From contig CP070233.1 of the NCBI GenBank assembly GCA_017355425.1, forward strand, positions 2,645,501 through 2,709,500: a stretch of 64,000 nucleotides of DNA, read 5' to 3'. Shown here one piece after another: positions 8,321 to 17,457 of this stretch; positions within the stretch are counted from its first letter, which is position 1, and every line of letters starts with the position of its first letter. This DNA is from Dolichospermum sp. DET69 (GTDB taxonomy: Bacteria; Cyanobacteriota; Cyanobacteriia; Cyanobacteriales; Nostocaceae). Under the pieces are notes generated by a model, which had not been told where the DNA came from, searched no databases, and saw only the letters and a list, made by a program, of their open reading frames with translations. Position numbers and translations under genes: made by a program.

Positions 8321-9146
8321 AGTTAAAAATCCAAGAAAACAAAGTTGGGTTCCAGCAGTATTAATTGGGATTGCAGTTGCTTATTTATTTCTGGTGCAAT
8401 ATATTCCCGCTATTAATGTTTTTTTTGAAGCTTTCAAAAAGGGATCTGGACCATTTTTGTCTAATCTGACAAAACCGGAATTTCTCCATGCAGCTTGGTT
8501 AACTCTATTACTGGCTGCGATTTCTATTCCTGTGAATGCCGTTTTTGGTTTATGTGCAGCTTGGGCGATCGCTCGACATAAATTCCCTGGACGCGCTATA
8601 GTTCTCAGTATCATTGATTTGCCCTTTTCCATCTCCCCAGTCGTTGCTGGGTTAATGATAGTCCTATTGTACGGGAGAAATGGCTGGTTTGGGCCTTGGT
8701 TACAGGCACATGATATTCAGATTGTCTTTGCTTTTCCAGGAATGGTACTAGCTACCGCTTTTGTGAGTATGCCTTTTGTTGCCAGAGAAGTAATTCCTGT
8801 CTTAGAAGAATTTGGTAAAGACCAAGAAGAAGCTGCTAGAACATTAGGTGCAAACGATTGGCAAACTTTTTGGCGGGTAACTTTACCGAGTATTCGCTGG
8901 GGTTTACTCTACGGTTTAATCTTAACAAATGCCAGAGCCATGGGTGAATTTGGTGCAGTTTCTGTAGTATCTGGTAACATAGCCAATACAACCCAAACTT
9001 TACCTTTATTCGTCGAAGATGCTTACAAACAATATGAAACTGAAGCTGCTTTTTCTGCCGCTGTGTTGTTAGCATTCCTAGCAGTAATCACCTTAATAGT
9101 CAAGGAAATTGTGGAACGAAAAACCCAAATTAAGGAAGTTGAATAA
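8307..9146 (+). CDS. cysW: sulfate ABC transporter permease CysW
   Basis: A 279-aa permease with six predicted membrane spans. The EAA motif reads [32 protein letters not shown], and the CysW-typical segment [18 protein letters not shown] follows. It partners CysT. The start codon lies inside the end of cysT (14-base overlap). No cysA ATPase follows in this window, so the ATP-binding subunit must be encoded elsewhere. Confidence 0.93.
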   Translation: MTIDKVKNPRKQSWVPAVLIGIAVAYLFLVQYIPAINVFFEAFKKGSGPFLSNLTKPEFLHAAWLTLLLAAISIPVNAVFGLCAAWAIARHKFPGRAIVLSIIDLPFSISPVVAGLMIVLLYGRNGWFGPWLQAHDIQIVFAFPGMVLATAFVSMPFVAREVIPVLEEFGKDQEEAARTLGANDWQTFWRVTLPSIRWGLLYGLILTNARAMGEFGAVSVVSGNIANTTQTLPLFVEDAYKQYETEAAFSAAVLLAFLAVITLIVKEIVERKTQIKEVE

Positions 9147-9219
9147 TTGATAATTAGTAATTAAATACTGGCAATTAGCAATTTTTAGACGACTATTAAA
9201 TTACATCTTAGGAGTTGTT

Positions 9220-9486
9220 ATGAGTAGTGAAAATACCCTGACAAATAAGAGAATCCGCGTCAGAATTTCCCAAGATCATCATCAAGAACCTGTAATTTCT
9301 CGCCTAGTTTCAGAATATGGCTTGATTGTAAATATCAAAGCTGCAATTCTCGGACATGATGCTGTAGGTGATGGTTGGTTTGATTTAGATTTACAAGGAA
9401 CAGAAGCACAAATTCAAAATGGATTAACCTATTTACAAGAATTGAAATTGCAAGTCTGGGATGAGAATAGTAGCAGTGATTGGTGA
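9220..9486 (+). CDS. NIL-domain protein of the sulfate uptake operon
   Basis: The 88-aa protein is essentially one NIL domain: KRIRVRISQDHHQEPVISRL at the N-terminus, then YGLIVNIKAAILGHDAVGDGWFDLDLQGTEAQIQNGLTYL. NIL domains occur at the C-terminus of some ABC ATPases (methionine MetN) and as stand-alone proteins next to transport genes, where they are thought to bind a ligand or regulate the transporter. It lies 73 bases after cysW with an AGGAG ribosome site, so it is likely the last gene of the operon. The name comes from the conserved N-I-L triad; here the corresponding segment is VNIKAAIL. Confidence 0.8.
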   Translation: MSSENTLTNKRIRVRISQDHHQEPVISRLVSEYGLIVNIKAAILGHDAVGDGWFDLDLQGTEAQIQNGLTYLQELKLQVWDENSSSDW

Positions 9487-9500
9487 AACCATAAATTTTC

Positions 9501-9642
9501 AGAGGGAACAGGGAATAGGCACACCGGAACAGGAAAAACTCATGTTTAAAAACATCTTTTTTTTGACTGAGCTTTAAACTGGTGCAAATGAGTGTTTCTT
9601 ATCTGTTCCCTGTTAAGAGTTCCCTGTTAAGAGTTCCCTTCT
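9501..9642. repeat. MITE-like repeat family B, copy 1 (terminal GGGAACAGGGAA)
   Basis: The segment starts AGAGGGAACAGGGAA and ends with the inverted form TTCCCTTCT preceded by repeated GTTCCCTGTT units. A second copy with the same interior (GACTGAGCTTTAAACTGGTG and neighbours) is at 28389-28590, where it carries about 65 extra internal bases. Both copies lie directly upstream of a Uma2 gene. It fills most of the gap between the NIL gene and the Uma2 gene. Confidence 0.65.
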
Positions 9643-9743
9643 TTTGTAAAAATTAAAAGTTGGGATATTATTTTAAATTAAGTCTCAACTTTTGATATAC
9701 TTTAGTTAATTTGCACAAACATTTCTAGTTGAGGGTCAATTAA

Positions 9744-10490
9744 ATGGTTCTCCAAATCTCATCTCCTCAAGCTAAACCTACGATTACCTGGGAAACCCTA
9801 CCAGCTAACTTTATATTACCCGAAGAGCCTGTGGAAAATATTCAACAACCTTCTCTGGCCGCAGCCCTCACAGATGCCTTGGGAGCAGCAGGATACATCC
9901 AGCCAGAAATGCTAATTGGCTCTAATTTGGGTTTAGTAGCTACAGTTAATAAAAAGATTGTTGTTAAAGCTCCAGACTGGTTTTATGTACCTCAAGTGCA
10001 TCTTGTCGCAGAGGGGGTAATTCGTCGTAGTTATACCCCGAATACGGATGGTGCTACGGTGGCAATTGTGATGGAGTTTCTTTCAGACGGAGACGGAGGA
10101 GAACTATCCATCAGATCAACTCCTCCCTATGGTAAACTGCACTTTTACGAACAGGTTCTACAAGTTCCTACTTATGTCACCTATGACCCCTATGAAGGTA
10201 ATCTGGAAGTGCGTTATTTGCAAAATCGCAAATATGTTTTATACTCAGCAGATGCACAGGGACGTGTATGGATTCCAGAACTAGAATTATATCTGGGGAT
10301 TTGGTCGGGGGAAAGATTGGCACAAACCATGAACTGGCTACGTTGGTGGGATAAGTCAGGCGATTTGTTGCTGTGGAGTTCAGAACAAGCAGAACAAGAA
10401 CACCAAAGAGCAGAACAAGAAAACCAAAGAGCAGAACGATTAGCGGCTAAGTTGCGCGAATTGGGAATTGATCCAGATTTATCAGCGTAA
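9744..10490 (+). CDS. Uma2/DUF820 family putative endonuclease
   Basis: This 248-aa protein matches the Uma2 family: a PD-(D/E)XK nuclease-like fold greatly expanded in cyanobacteria, whose role is not established. Visible elements are ALTDALGAAGYIQPEMLIGSN near residue 45, the conserved KAPDWFYVP strand, TDGATVAIVMEFLSDGDGGE, and YVTYDPYEGNLEVRYLQNRKY. The C-terminus (about 205-248) is a charged coiled coil with repeats of EQENQRAER ending AAKLRELGIDPDL, the usual tail of this family. It stands alone, preceded by a MITE-like repeat. Confidence 0.85.
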   Translation: MVLQISSPQAKPTITWETLPANFILPEEPVENIQQPSLAAALTDALGAAGYIQPEMLIGSNLGLVATVNKKIVVKAPDWFYVPQVHLVAEGVIRRSYTPNTDGATVAIVMEFLSDGDGGELSIRSTPPYGKLHFYEQVLQVPTYVTYDPYEGNLEVRYLQNRKYVLYSADAQGRVWIPELELYLGIWSGERLAQTMNWLRWWDKSGDLLLWSSEQAEQEHQRAEQENQRAERLAAKLRELGIDPDLSA

Positions 10491-10585
10491 TTTCAAAGTA
10501 GTTCACTCGGTGGTCTATTTGATAAAACAATTGATTGTCTAAATCAAAAAATCAAATAGCACATAGAAAATCAATCTAAGTGCTT

Positions 10586-10625
10586 TTAAAATAAGTTTTT
10601 AGTTACGGACTAAAAACTTATTTTA
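10586..10625. terminator. bidirectional terminator between Uma2 and hicB
   Basis: A perfect stem of about 15 base pairs (AATAAGTTTTTAGT / ACTAAAAACTTATT) with a 5-base loop sits between two convergent genes and overlaps the hicB stop codon. T-rich flanks on both strands suit termination in both directions. Confidence 0.65.
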
Positions 10626-10946
10626 TGCAAGTTTATAACTCACATAGCGATTTAAGCTAACTTTTTCCTCTGCGGCTTCTATAGCTAACTTACGATGTGA
10701 CTCTGGGGTAATACGAACTTGGAATTTACCACTATAAGTTTTTTCTGCAAGAGGTTCTGGAACTATCTCTCCATTAGATTCCATATCGGTTACTACATCT
10801 TTTATTAAATCTGTAATACCTTTGAGTATGGCATTTTGGTCTTTATCAAGATAAGACATACTAGGAAATTCAGCGCACAATCCTACAAATTCTTGATCTT
10901 CTTCTGACCAAGTAACTTTATATGTATAATGGGTGTAGTTAACCAT
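10623..10946 (-). CDS. hicB: HicB-family antitoxin-like protein
   Basis: The 107-aa protein opens with the HicB partial RNase H-like fold (YTYKVTWSEEDQEFVGLCAEFPSMSYLDKDQNAILKGITDLI) and closes with a ribbon-helix-helix-like DNA-binding segment (GKFQVRITPESHRKLAIEAAEEKVSLNRYVSYKLA). This is the layout of HicB antitoxins that repress their own operon. No hicA (a short dsRBD-like mRNA interferase) is visible beside it. The upstream coupled ORF, whose stop overlaps the hicB start in ATGGTTAA, is only a fragment ending at a MITE. It may thus be an orphan antitoxin or a regulator. Confidence 0.75.
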   Translation of the reverse strand: MVNYTHYTYKVTWSEEDQEFVGLCAEFPSMSYLDKDQNAILKGITDLIKDVVTDMESNGEIVPEPLAEKTYSGKFQVRITPESHRKLAIEAAEEKVSLNRYVSYKLA

Positions 10947-11030
10947 TTTCTATTTCCTCAATTTTTTCAATTGCAGCTAAAACCTGCTTAACTTGATAAG
11001 CCTTTGCTCGTCCTTTTTCTTCTTGAATGT
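10939..11030 (-). pseudogene. short coupled ORF upstream of hicB, truncated at a MITE
   Basis: The frame reads NIQEEKGRAKAYQVKQVLAA then IEKIEEIENG and stops at 10939-10941, overlapping the hicB start by 8 bases. Upstream it runs into the MITE at 11031 and then a stop. On the far side of the MITE an ATG (complement of 11178-11180) followed by KLRLS would restore a 37-codon frame if the four-base TATA at the junction is a target duplication. The original product is not recognised. Confidence 0.45.
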
Positions 11031-11162
11031 TATACTCAAAACGGCTAGAAGGTGGACTTTTTTATCATACAAAGAACCAAGTTAAAAGCCTCTCCCCGTT
11101 GCGGGGAGAGGTTTACAAGAGGGGTTTCATATTTGGTTAAACTATGAACCGTTTGCAGTATA
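11031..11162. repeat. MITE-like repeat family A, copy 1 (TATACTCAAAACGG ends)
   Basis: The 132-bp element has imperfect 14-base terminal inverted repeats (TATACTCAAAACGG against TATACTGCAAACGG in complement) and an internal GC-rich hairpin CCTCTCCCCGTTGCGGGGAGAGG. A second copy, inverted relative to this one, is at 52849-52979. It holds no ORF and is probably mobilised in trans by an IS transposase. The gap 11163-11345 after it shows no feature except paired GCGATCGC sites. Confidence 0.75.
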
Positions 11163-11345
11163 ACTTAGTCTCAACTTCATTTGATTAACCTTAAATAAGT
11201 AATAGTATCAATAGTAATACTATGTCAATGGGAGCCTCAAACTAATTTGACGTATAAAATCACAAAATCTTTATTTGGTACTTCCACTGTGAGGAATCTA
11301 GATTTTTAGCGATCGCATATTTGTTACTTTACGCGATCGCTCATT

Positions 11346-11456
11346 AGGGACTTCCAAGAAATAAATTATCCCAATAAACGAACCACAGAGGCACAGAGAA
11401 CACAGAGAGAGAATTTTTGCGTCAGTTTTGGGACATTTTTTTATTTGGAAGTCCCT
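11346..11456. repeat. MITE-like element C (AGGGACTTCCAA ends)
   Basis: The element begins AGGGACTTCCAAGAAATAAA and ends TTTATTTGGAAGTCCCT, an inverted repeat of about 17 bases with one unpaired base. Its 111 bp include a CACAGAGGCACAGAGAACAC tract, a sequence scattered through cyanobacterial genomes. No ORF is present. It lies downstream of the TonB-dependent receptor gene. Confidence 0.7.
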
Positions 11457-11491
11457 TAGTGAATATTATAGAGTCTGTCTATGGAAAGACT

Positions 11492-13573
11492 CTATAGACT
11501 AGAAGTTAAACCCACACGGAAAGTAAAACCAGGACTATAGATGCGATTAACTCGCTCATATTGTTCACCCAGAATATTTTCTAAGTAAAAAGTTAGTCCC
11601 AAATTTTTACTGACAGGAATACGGCCACTCAAATCTAAATTAAAGAAAGACGGCGCAAAATCTGTACTTTTATCTCCAACCCCAGCATTATTAAAAATAG
11701 AACGGCGAGAACCACTATTATAAGTAGCATATAAGTTACCTTGCCATCCATTCTTTTGATAACTAATGCCAGTTTGTAGCAAAGAGTAGGGAATTAATCC
11801 TAACTGTAACCCTTTATCAGTTCCCGTTTTGATTTGAGCATCTGTATAAGTATAGTTGAGAAAAGTTGCCCATTCATTGGCAATTTTCAACTGCAATGCT
11901 GCTTCTAAACCATTGGTATCTACTAACCCAATATTTTGCCACTTTCCAGCAATTACTCCCAATCTATTATCTAAACTATTCCCAAAATATGTAAATTGTC
12001 CTAACAAATTATTTGACAATTTGACATCTATTCCCGCAGTCCAATTAGAACCAGTTTCTGGCCTTAAATCGGGGTTTGGTAGCCAATTATGAACCGTATC
12101 AAAAACATATAATTGATCTAAACCAGGATTGCGTTGCGCCCCTGCCCAACTACCACGCATTGCAACTACTGGATTAACAGCATAACGTAAGCCCACACTA
12201 GGATTGAAATAACTACCAAATTGGCTATCAAAATTTTGTCTGACTCCTAAATCAGCTTGCAAAGCATCACTAATTTTCCAAGTATTCACAGCAAATAAAG
12301 CTGTATTCAAAACACTTCTATCTTCTTTTTCATTATTAGCAATTTGACTAGGATTTGTACTCAAAACATCGCCAATTAAATCGGTATTCTTTAAATCTAA
12401 ACCCCAGCGTAATTGATTATTAGGGGTTATTTTCCATTCATGATCTATTCTAGCTTTGAATTGTTGGGTATCTAAAATTCCAGTTCGGTAAAATGTTGCT
12501 CCTGTTGGACCATAAGTGCTAAAGTAATCTCGGTTATAACCCAAAGTAGTTGTTAAGTTGGAATCGTTTTCTTTACCAAGTCGGGTTTTCCAAGACAATC
12601 CCATATTTAAACCATCATGATCTAATCGGTCTTTTTGTAAAGGGAAACCGAAATAAATTAAACCCCGACGGCTGCTTAAAGTAGTTAAATCAAAATTCAA
12701 AGAGTTTTTTGGATCTAAATCTACTCCAATACTTCCAAAATAAGTGCTTGTAGCTGTATCCGCATTAAATAAATATCCTTGACTATCTCTATTTGCAGCC
12801 CCAATAGGAACGCGGTAACGGTTATCTATAAAAAACCTTTCAAAGCTAAAATTGTATTTTACTTTATTTGTTGAACCACCATAAGTTAGTTGTTGATTAT
12901 TTAAATTTAATGAGCCAAATTCTGCACTAGCATTTAATTTTGGTTTACCATAACCTTCTTTAGTAATGATATTAACAACTCCGCCAAAAGCTGAAGAACC
13001 ATATAACGAAGAAGCAGTACCACTATATAATTCGACTCTTTCAATGGCTTCTATCGGAATACTATTTAAATCAGTTCCACCATGATAAATGTTGATATTT
13101 GTATTAATTGATCTGCCATTAATCAGAAATACAGACTGATCAATTGAAGCTCCTCGATAGTATGTACCTGTGTGAATATCTGCACCATGTCCCACATTAT
13201 TAATTGCAAAACCTGGCATTTTTTTCAAAACATCAGCAACGCTGGTTGCACCCTGTTTTTTAATTTCTTCTTTCTCAATTATATAAGTGGGAGTAGATTC
13301 GGGAAGAACGTCTTTTTCTCCAATGGTTTCTATGAAAATATCTGCATCATTTTTAGGAGTTAAATCCGGTTCTAATGTAGGTTCTGGCTTAACTTCATTT
13401 ACTGCTGGTTGTTGAGTTAATAATTCAGCATTTGTGGCTGGTAATTGAATTTCACTTAAACTAAGAATATCTGAATTTACTGTATTCTTATGATCTTTAT
13501 CATCAGCAGCTATAGCAGGAAATGTCACCAGTAAACTTAGTAAATAAACTGGCACGAAAGAACTCTTGTTCAT
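11492..13573 (-). CDS. TonB-dependent outer-membrane receptor
   Basis: The 693-aa precursor has a signal peptide (FVPVYLLSLLVTFPAIAADD), a spacer, a plug domain (about 95-215) and a 22-strand-type beta-barrel. The plug shows YIIEKEEIKKQGATSVADVL, GATYRGASIDQSVF-like residues and the family hallmark IERVELYSGTASSLYGSSAFGGVVNIIT. It ends in a barrel-closing aromatic strand (FTFRVGLTSSL). Such receptors import siderophores, cobalamin or similar ligands using TonB energy. The ligand cannot be read; no siderophore genes are adjacent. A tonB-like gene lies 180 bases upstream in the same direction, so the two may be co-transcribed. Confidence 0.9.
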   Translation of the reverse strand: MNKSSFVPVYLLSLLVTFPAIAADDKDHKNTVNSDILSLSEIQLPATNAELLTQQPAVNEVKPEPTLEPDLTPKNDADIFIETIGEKDVLPESTPTYIIEKEEIKKQGATSVADVLKKMPGFAINNVGHGADIHTGTYYRGASIDQSVFLINGRSINTNINIYHGGTDLNSIPIEAIERVELYSGTASSLYGSSAFGGVVNIITKEGYGKPKLNASAEFGSLNLNNQQLTYGGSTNKVKYNFSFERFFIDNRYRVPIGAANRDSQGYLFNADTATSTYFGSIGVDLDPKNSLNFDLTTLSSRRGLIYFGFPLQKDRLDHDGLNMGLSWKTRLGKENDSNLTTTLGYNRDYFSTYGPTGATFYRTGILDTQQFKARIDHEWKITPNNQLRWGLDLKNTDLIGDVLSTNPSQIANNEKEDRSVLNTALFAVNTWKISDALQADLGVRQNFDSQFGSYFNPSVGLRYAVNPVVAMRGSWAGAQRNPGLDQLYVFDTVHNWLPNPDLRPETGSNWTAGIDVKLSNNLLGQFTYFGNSLDNRLGVIAGKWQNIGLVDTNGLEAALQLKIANEWATFLNYTYTDAQIKTGTDKGLQLGLIPYSLLQTGISYQKNGWQGNLYATYNSGSRRSIFNNAGVGDKSTDFAPSFFNLDLSGRIPVSKNLGLTFYLENILGEQYERVNRIYSPGFTFRVGLTSSL

Positions 13574-13680
13574 ATTTTTTAACTCACACCCGGTAGAAAC
13601 AATGACTAATAGGTATTTTCCCTATTGATAGCAACAGTGTCAAAAGACAAGCTGTCATAGTTTAATTTATTACACGCCTA

Positions 13681-13784
13681 GCGACTAGAAGTCGCGTCTA
13701 CACAGACAAAACCCAGATGGTGCGTGGGTTAAATTTAGTCCACGCAGGTGGACTTAGTTTGTATAGTAGCGACTTCTAGTCGCC
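13681..13784. repeat. dispersed palindromic repeat (GCGACTAGAAGTCGC type) overlapping the tonB 3' end
   Basis: The repeat has GCGACTAGAAGTCGC at the left and GCGACTTCTAGTCGCC at the right, with internal GTCCACGCAGGTGGAC. Related copies are at about 15568-15684, 32300-32410 (degenerate) and 32849-32981. The right 30 bases encode the last residues of the TonB-like protein, so the repeat has been taken into that reading frame. Confidence 0.7.
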
Positions 13785-15382
13785 CAAAACTTTTGACTAT
13801 TAGCCCCAGTAGGTGATGTTGTCGCAGGTTCGGGTGGTGTGGGTACTTCCGCTGGTGGTGAGTCAGAGGGCTTTTGACGACGACGGAGGATTTCTTCTAA
13901 GCGTCTCCGGCTTTTTTGTACTCTCTCCGTTCTACCTTCATCCAGTTGATTATTAGTATCAGATTTTACAGGCTCAGGTGAACGACGACGGGGTGTAGTT
14001 TCTTCTGTTTGCTTAGGTTTATCAGGTTCTATCCGCTGACGGGGTGGTGAGACTGGTTTCCTTTCAGAAGGTACAGATTCTTGTTTACGTCTAGTGGTAT
14101 TTTCGGAAGGAATATCAGTAATAATAGGAGCTTTTTTTCGTTGTGATGATTCTATAGGAGTGTCAGTAGAAGCTGCTTTTTCAGGTTTGTTTTGTGGGGC
14201 TGCTCGCTGTTTTTCTATTTGCCGTTCTTGAAGTTTGCGGTGACGCTGTGATCCTTTGATAGCAAAGTTAACTGAAGCTTTTACCCCTTCTCTTCCCCCT
14301 TCTGTGGGTGTTAATTTCCACTGTTGTGCAGCTTGTTGAGCCGCTTCATCTAGTTCGCTATCACCACTGGAACGGATTAATCTTACCTGCGTTACATTAC
14401 CTTTAGCATCAGTATTAATAGCAACTTCTGGATTTCCTTCTGCGCCACGTCGTCTGGCTCTATCTGGGTACTTAATTTGACACTGAATACAATCTGCACG
14501 ATTCAATTTAGAACTATTTTCTATGGGAGGTTTGGGTGCGGTAGCTACTGGTGTATTTTCTGGTTTTGGTTTATTTCCAGAGCCAATACCATTACCGACA
14601 CCGTTTCCAATACCATTACCAATACCGTTTCCAATACCATTACCGACACCGTTTCCAGTCCCATTACCAGTACCTAAACTATTTCTTAAGCGATCGCCTA
14701 AATTGCCTAAAATATTTTTATTCTGCGGTAACTGTGTGGAAGCGGTGGAGTTGCTAGGGATATTATTGGAACTAGCATTGGGTTGAATTTCTGACTTTAA
14801 TGGTGTGATTGTTGTGGGTTTTGTCTGCACTTGGGGTTGAGTAGACGCTAGGATATTTGCGTTTTCATCTAATTTTTGTATTGGTTTTGTTTCTACTGGG
14901 GGTGGTGTTGTCGCAGGTTCAGGATTTGTGTTTTCTATTGGGTTAGTTTGTACAGGAGTTAATGTTTTCGCAGGTTCAGGATTTGTAAGTTTTTGAGATT
15001 GTTTGCTGATAAGGCTATTAGTGATTTTTAGTTGAGGCTGTTTGGTTACGGGTGCGACAGAAGACTTAATCATATTCAGGGCTGTTTCTGTTGGTGTGGA
15101 AATTCCGCCACCTTTATTTCCACCACCACCACCGGAATTTGTTTTTGGTAGGGATTTTATCTCTACTGGTAGTTGAGCAACTTCCTGGGGTATAGTTTCC
15201 AGAATTGTCACTTCAATGGCTTCTTCTTTAACTTCAGGAACTCTGTGAAAAAAATTGTTAATAGCTAAAGCTAGTAGTCCAATATGTAATACTAGTGAGC
15301 CAATGAAACTAAAGAAAAGGAAAGTCTTTAGTGCTTCAGTTTCTTTTTCGCGCTGTTCTATAGTGACACTTGATAAACTCAT
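13754..15382 (-). CDS. tonB: TonB-like energy transducer with extended C-terminal tail
   Basis: The 542-aa protein has one N-terminal membrane anchor (FLFFSFIGSLVLHIGLLALAI, about 22-42). A long Pro/Thr/Gln-rich periplasmic linker follows, then a Gly-Asn repeat tract (GNGVGNGIGNGIGNGIGNG, about 238-268). The TonB C-terminal domain lies at about 290-375 (CIQCQIKYPDRARRRGAEGN, VAINTDAKGNVTQVRLIRSSGDSELDEAAQQAAQQWKLTPT). Unlike classical TonB it continues for about 165 residues of basic, disordered sequence. The final WATRSRYYTN comes from a dispersed repeat. It would couple the inner-membrane ExbBD motor, not encoded here, to the receptor downstream. Confidence 0.85.
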   Translation of the reverse strand: MSLSSVTIEQREKETEALKTFLFFSFIGSLVLHIGLLALAINNFFHRVPEVKEEAIEVTILETIPQEVAQLPVEIKSLPKTNSGGGGGNKGGGISTPTETALNMIKSSVAPVTKQPQLKITNSLISKQSQKLTNPEPAKTLTPVQTNPIENTNPEPATTPPPVETKPIQKLDENANILASTQPQVQTKPTTITPLKSEIQPNASSNNIPSNSTASTQLPQNKNILGNLGDRLRNSLGTGNGTGNGVGNGIGNGIGNGIGNGVGNGIGSGNKPKPENTPVATAPKPPIENSSKLNRADCIQCQIKYPDRARRRGAEGNPEVAINTDAKGNVTQVRLIRSSGDSELDEAAQQAAQQWKLTPTEGGREGVKASVNFAIKGSQRHRKLQERQIEKQRAAPQNKPEKAASTDTPIESSQRKKAPIITDIPSENTTRRKQESVPSERKPVSPPRQRIEPDKPKQTEETTPRRRSPEPVKSDTNNQLDEGRTERVQKSRRRLEEILRRRQKPSDSPPAEVPTPPEPATTSPTGANSQKFWATRSRYYTN

Positions 15383-15545
15383 TTTTTATTATTAGTTATG
15401 ATCATAATAATTTACTTGATTAGAATACAGAAAAAAATGAAATTATGACTATCTGTTATTTGGTAATATTACCTTTTGCAGTAGGAATAATTTATTTTTT
15501 TAATTCCATAAATGCTGATAATTAGTCTCCAGAAATAATTTATTA

Positions 15546-15721
15546 AGAGGATGTTTAAAAAGTTTGCGGCGATTAGAAATCGCAACTACACAAACAAAGT
15601 CCACCTGCGTGGACTAATGGAAAATCAAGGACTTTGAACCCACGAAGGTGGGTTTCGTCTGTGTAGCCGCGACTTCTAGTCGCCCAGGGAAGTATGAATT
15701 TAGACTTTTCAAACACCCTCT
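15546..15721. repeat. MITE-like element D with nested palindromic repeat
   Basis: Terminal inverted repeats read AGAGGATGTTTAAAAAGT at the left and its near complement ACTTTTCAAACACCCTCT at the right (two mismatches). Inside are GGCGATTAGAAATCGC, GTCCACCTGCGTGGAC, AACCCACGAAGGTGGGTT and GCGACTTCTAGTCGCCC, the same dispersed family found at 13681. The 427-bp gap between tonB and petJ holds this element and otherwise AT-rich DNA. Confidence 0.7.
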
Positions 15722-15809
15722 AACATCTCCTTTGATAATTTCAGTAGTCCAGATAGATAGCGGGACAAAAAGCCCCGCACATCATTAAACCATCAAATTA
15801 GATGTAAAC

Positions 15810-16148
15810 TTACTTTTTCCAGCCTTTATCAGCTTGTTCTAGGACATAAGCAGCTATATTTTCTATTTGCTCTGCTTTTAATTTCTTACCAAAGGCTGGC
15901 ATAGCACCTTTACCATTAGTAACTTGATAAATAATTGCTTCTGCTGAGTACATATCGTACTTTTCCAAAGCTTCCTTCTTCAAGGTTTTAGCAGCATTAA
16001 CTAAATTTTTGCCCCCCAGGTGACACTGAGCGCAATTAGCCTTAAATAATGCGGCTCCACTAGCGGTATCTGCGGCCAAAGCTGGACTACTGAAGGCAAA
16101 GGTGAAGATAGCTATGCCTAATAATAATACTGAGATAATTTTTTTCAT
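15810..16148 (-). CDS. petJ: cytochrome c6 (soluble photosynthetic electron carrier)
   Basis: The 112-aa precursor has a 25-residue signal ending SPALA-AD, directing it to the thylakoid lumen. The mature protein starts [21 protein letters not shown], with the haem attachment motif CAQCH. It carries the second axial ligand in [10 protein letters not shown] (the Met) and the C-terminal helix [13 protein letters not shown]. These match cytochrome c6, which carries electrons from cytochrome b6f to photosystem I as an alternative to plastocyanin. In cyanobacteria it is usually copper-repressed. It is monocistronic here. Confidence 0.95.
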   Translation of the reverse strand: MKKIISVLLLGIAIFTFAFSSPALAADTASGAALFKANCAQCHLGGKNLVNAAKTLKKEALEKYDMYSAEAIIYQVTNGKGAMPAFGKKLKAEQIENIAAYVLEQADKGWKK

Positions 16149-16402
16149 CTGGTGTTCTCTCTACAACAATGTCTGAATCCGTGCAAATATCCTCTATAAT
16201 TTTCATTTGATTTAGTTGCATTAGTCAAATGACAGCTTGTCAAACTTGGCTCTCAATAATTGTCAATTTGAGATTGATTGATTGTCATATCAAGGGTTGA
16301 GGAAGAATGTAAAATTATATGAATTCAATTTATTTTGTTTATATTTGGGAAAATTTGAAGATAATACCCCGAAATAATTATGTAGGATGTTAAGAAATCT
16401 TT

Positions 16403-17152
16403 TTACAGAACTTTATCTAAAAACTGTTTAGCGCGATCGCACTGAGGACTACTAAAGAACTCTGCTGGAGGTGCATCTTCTGCCAATTTGCCCCCATCTA
16501 AAAAGATGATGCGGTCAGCAACTTCTCTCGCAAACCCCATTTCATGAGTCACAATTGCCATTGTCATCCCACTTTTAGCCAAATCTCCCATGACGGTTAA
16601 CACTTCTTTCACCATTTCTGGATCAAGAGCGGAAGTAGGTTCATCAAACATGATCATATCCGGTTTCATAGCTAAAGCGCGGGCGATCGCTACCCGCTGT
16701 TTTTGTCCACCTGATAACCGCGAAGGATAGACATCAGCTTTATTTTCCAATCCTACTTTTGATAATAAATCCATCCCTATTACCCGCGCTTCCTGTTCAG
16801 AAATACCTTTGACCTGCATCGGTGCATATATAATATTTTTTAGCACTGTCTTATGGGGAAACAAATTAAAATGCTGAAACACCATGCCGATATTTTGACG
16901 GATTTTCCTCACATCAGTTTGAGGTGCAGTAATTTCTATGCCATCTACATAAATTTTGCCGGAAGTTGGCACTTCTAGCAAATTTAAACAACGCAAAAAA
17001 GTTGATTTTCCTGATCCAGAAGGACCAATAATAGCAACTACTTCACCTTTGGGAATCTCTACAGAAATCCCTTGCAAAACTTGAAGTTGCCCAAAAGATT
17101 TATATAAATTTTCAACTTTAATAGCTACATTGCCATCCTGATTTAATTGCAT
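16403..17152 (-). CDS. polar amino acid ABC transporter ATP-binding protein (GlnQ/BgtA type)
   Basis: The 249-aa ATPase has Walker [10 protein letters not shown], the Q-loop in [20 protein letters not shown], the signature [15 protein letters not shown], Walker [15 protein letters not shown] and the H-loop in [15 protein letters not shown]. The [17 protein letters not shown] tail is typical of the GlnQ/HisP subfamily. It lies 305 bases downstream of the fused binding-protein/permease gene in the same direction and is its natural partner. In Synechocystis and Anabaena the comparable pair (BgtA with BgtB) imports basic amino acids and glutamine. I have not assigned a symbol because orthology was not tested. 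Confidence 0.9.
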   Translation of the reverse strand: MQLNQDGNVAIKVENLYKSFGQLQVLQGISVEIPKGEVVAIIGPSGSGKSTFLRCLNLLEVPTSGKIYVDGIEITAPQTDVRKIRQNIGMVFQHFNLFPHKTVLKNIIYAPMQVKGISEQEARVIGMDLLSKVGLENKADVYPSRLSGGQKQRVAIARALAMKPDMIMFDEPTSALDPEMVKEVLTVMGDLAKSGMTMAIVTHEMGFAREVADRIIFLDGGKLAEDAPPAEFFSSPQCDRAKQFLDKVL

Positions 17153-17241
17153 ATATATTACTCCGCTTTCATTTTTTAACTATCCGTAGGGTGGGCAATT
17201 CCCACCCAAAAATCTCTAAACTTGCACTAACTTGGAAATAA

Positions 17242-17407
17242 CACCCCACCCCTAACCCCTCCCCGCAAGCGAGGAGGGGAATAATAAGTTTTTTCTTGTT
17301 TTACTGTATCCGCAGTTCATGATGGCTATTTATAGCGTTTCCTGATTTGATCAGATAAATCATAGCCCCCTCCCTGCTTGCGGGGAGGGGGTTGGGGGTG
17401 GGGTTCT
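17242..17407. repeat. GC-rich inverted repeat pair between the transporter genes
   Basis: CCCCACCCCTAACCCCTCCC followed by CGCAAGC at the left is matched in inverse by GCTTGCGGGGAGGGGGTTGG then GGGTGGGG at the right. Each end also folds locally (CCTCCCCGC...GAGGAGGGG). The pair resembles a MITE with long ends. Similar GC-rich units occur at about 32196 and as a tandem array at 43851. Confidence 0.55.
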
Positions 17408-17457
17408 TATAACTCACTCAACCGACAACCGCTATAATCTTTAAAAAAAATCACTTT

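Noticed and set aside
14477..14786. Plus-strand ORFs of 66-87 aa within tonB
   Set aside because: They are antisense to the Gly-Asn repeat tract; their periodic composition comes from the DNA repeat, and the TonB frame explains the region.
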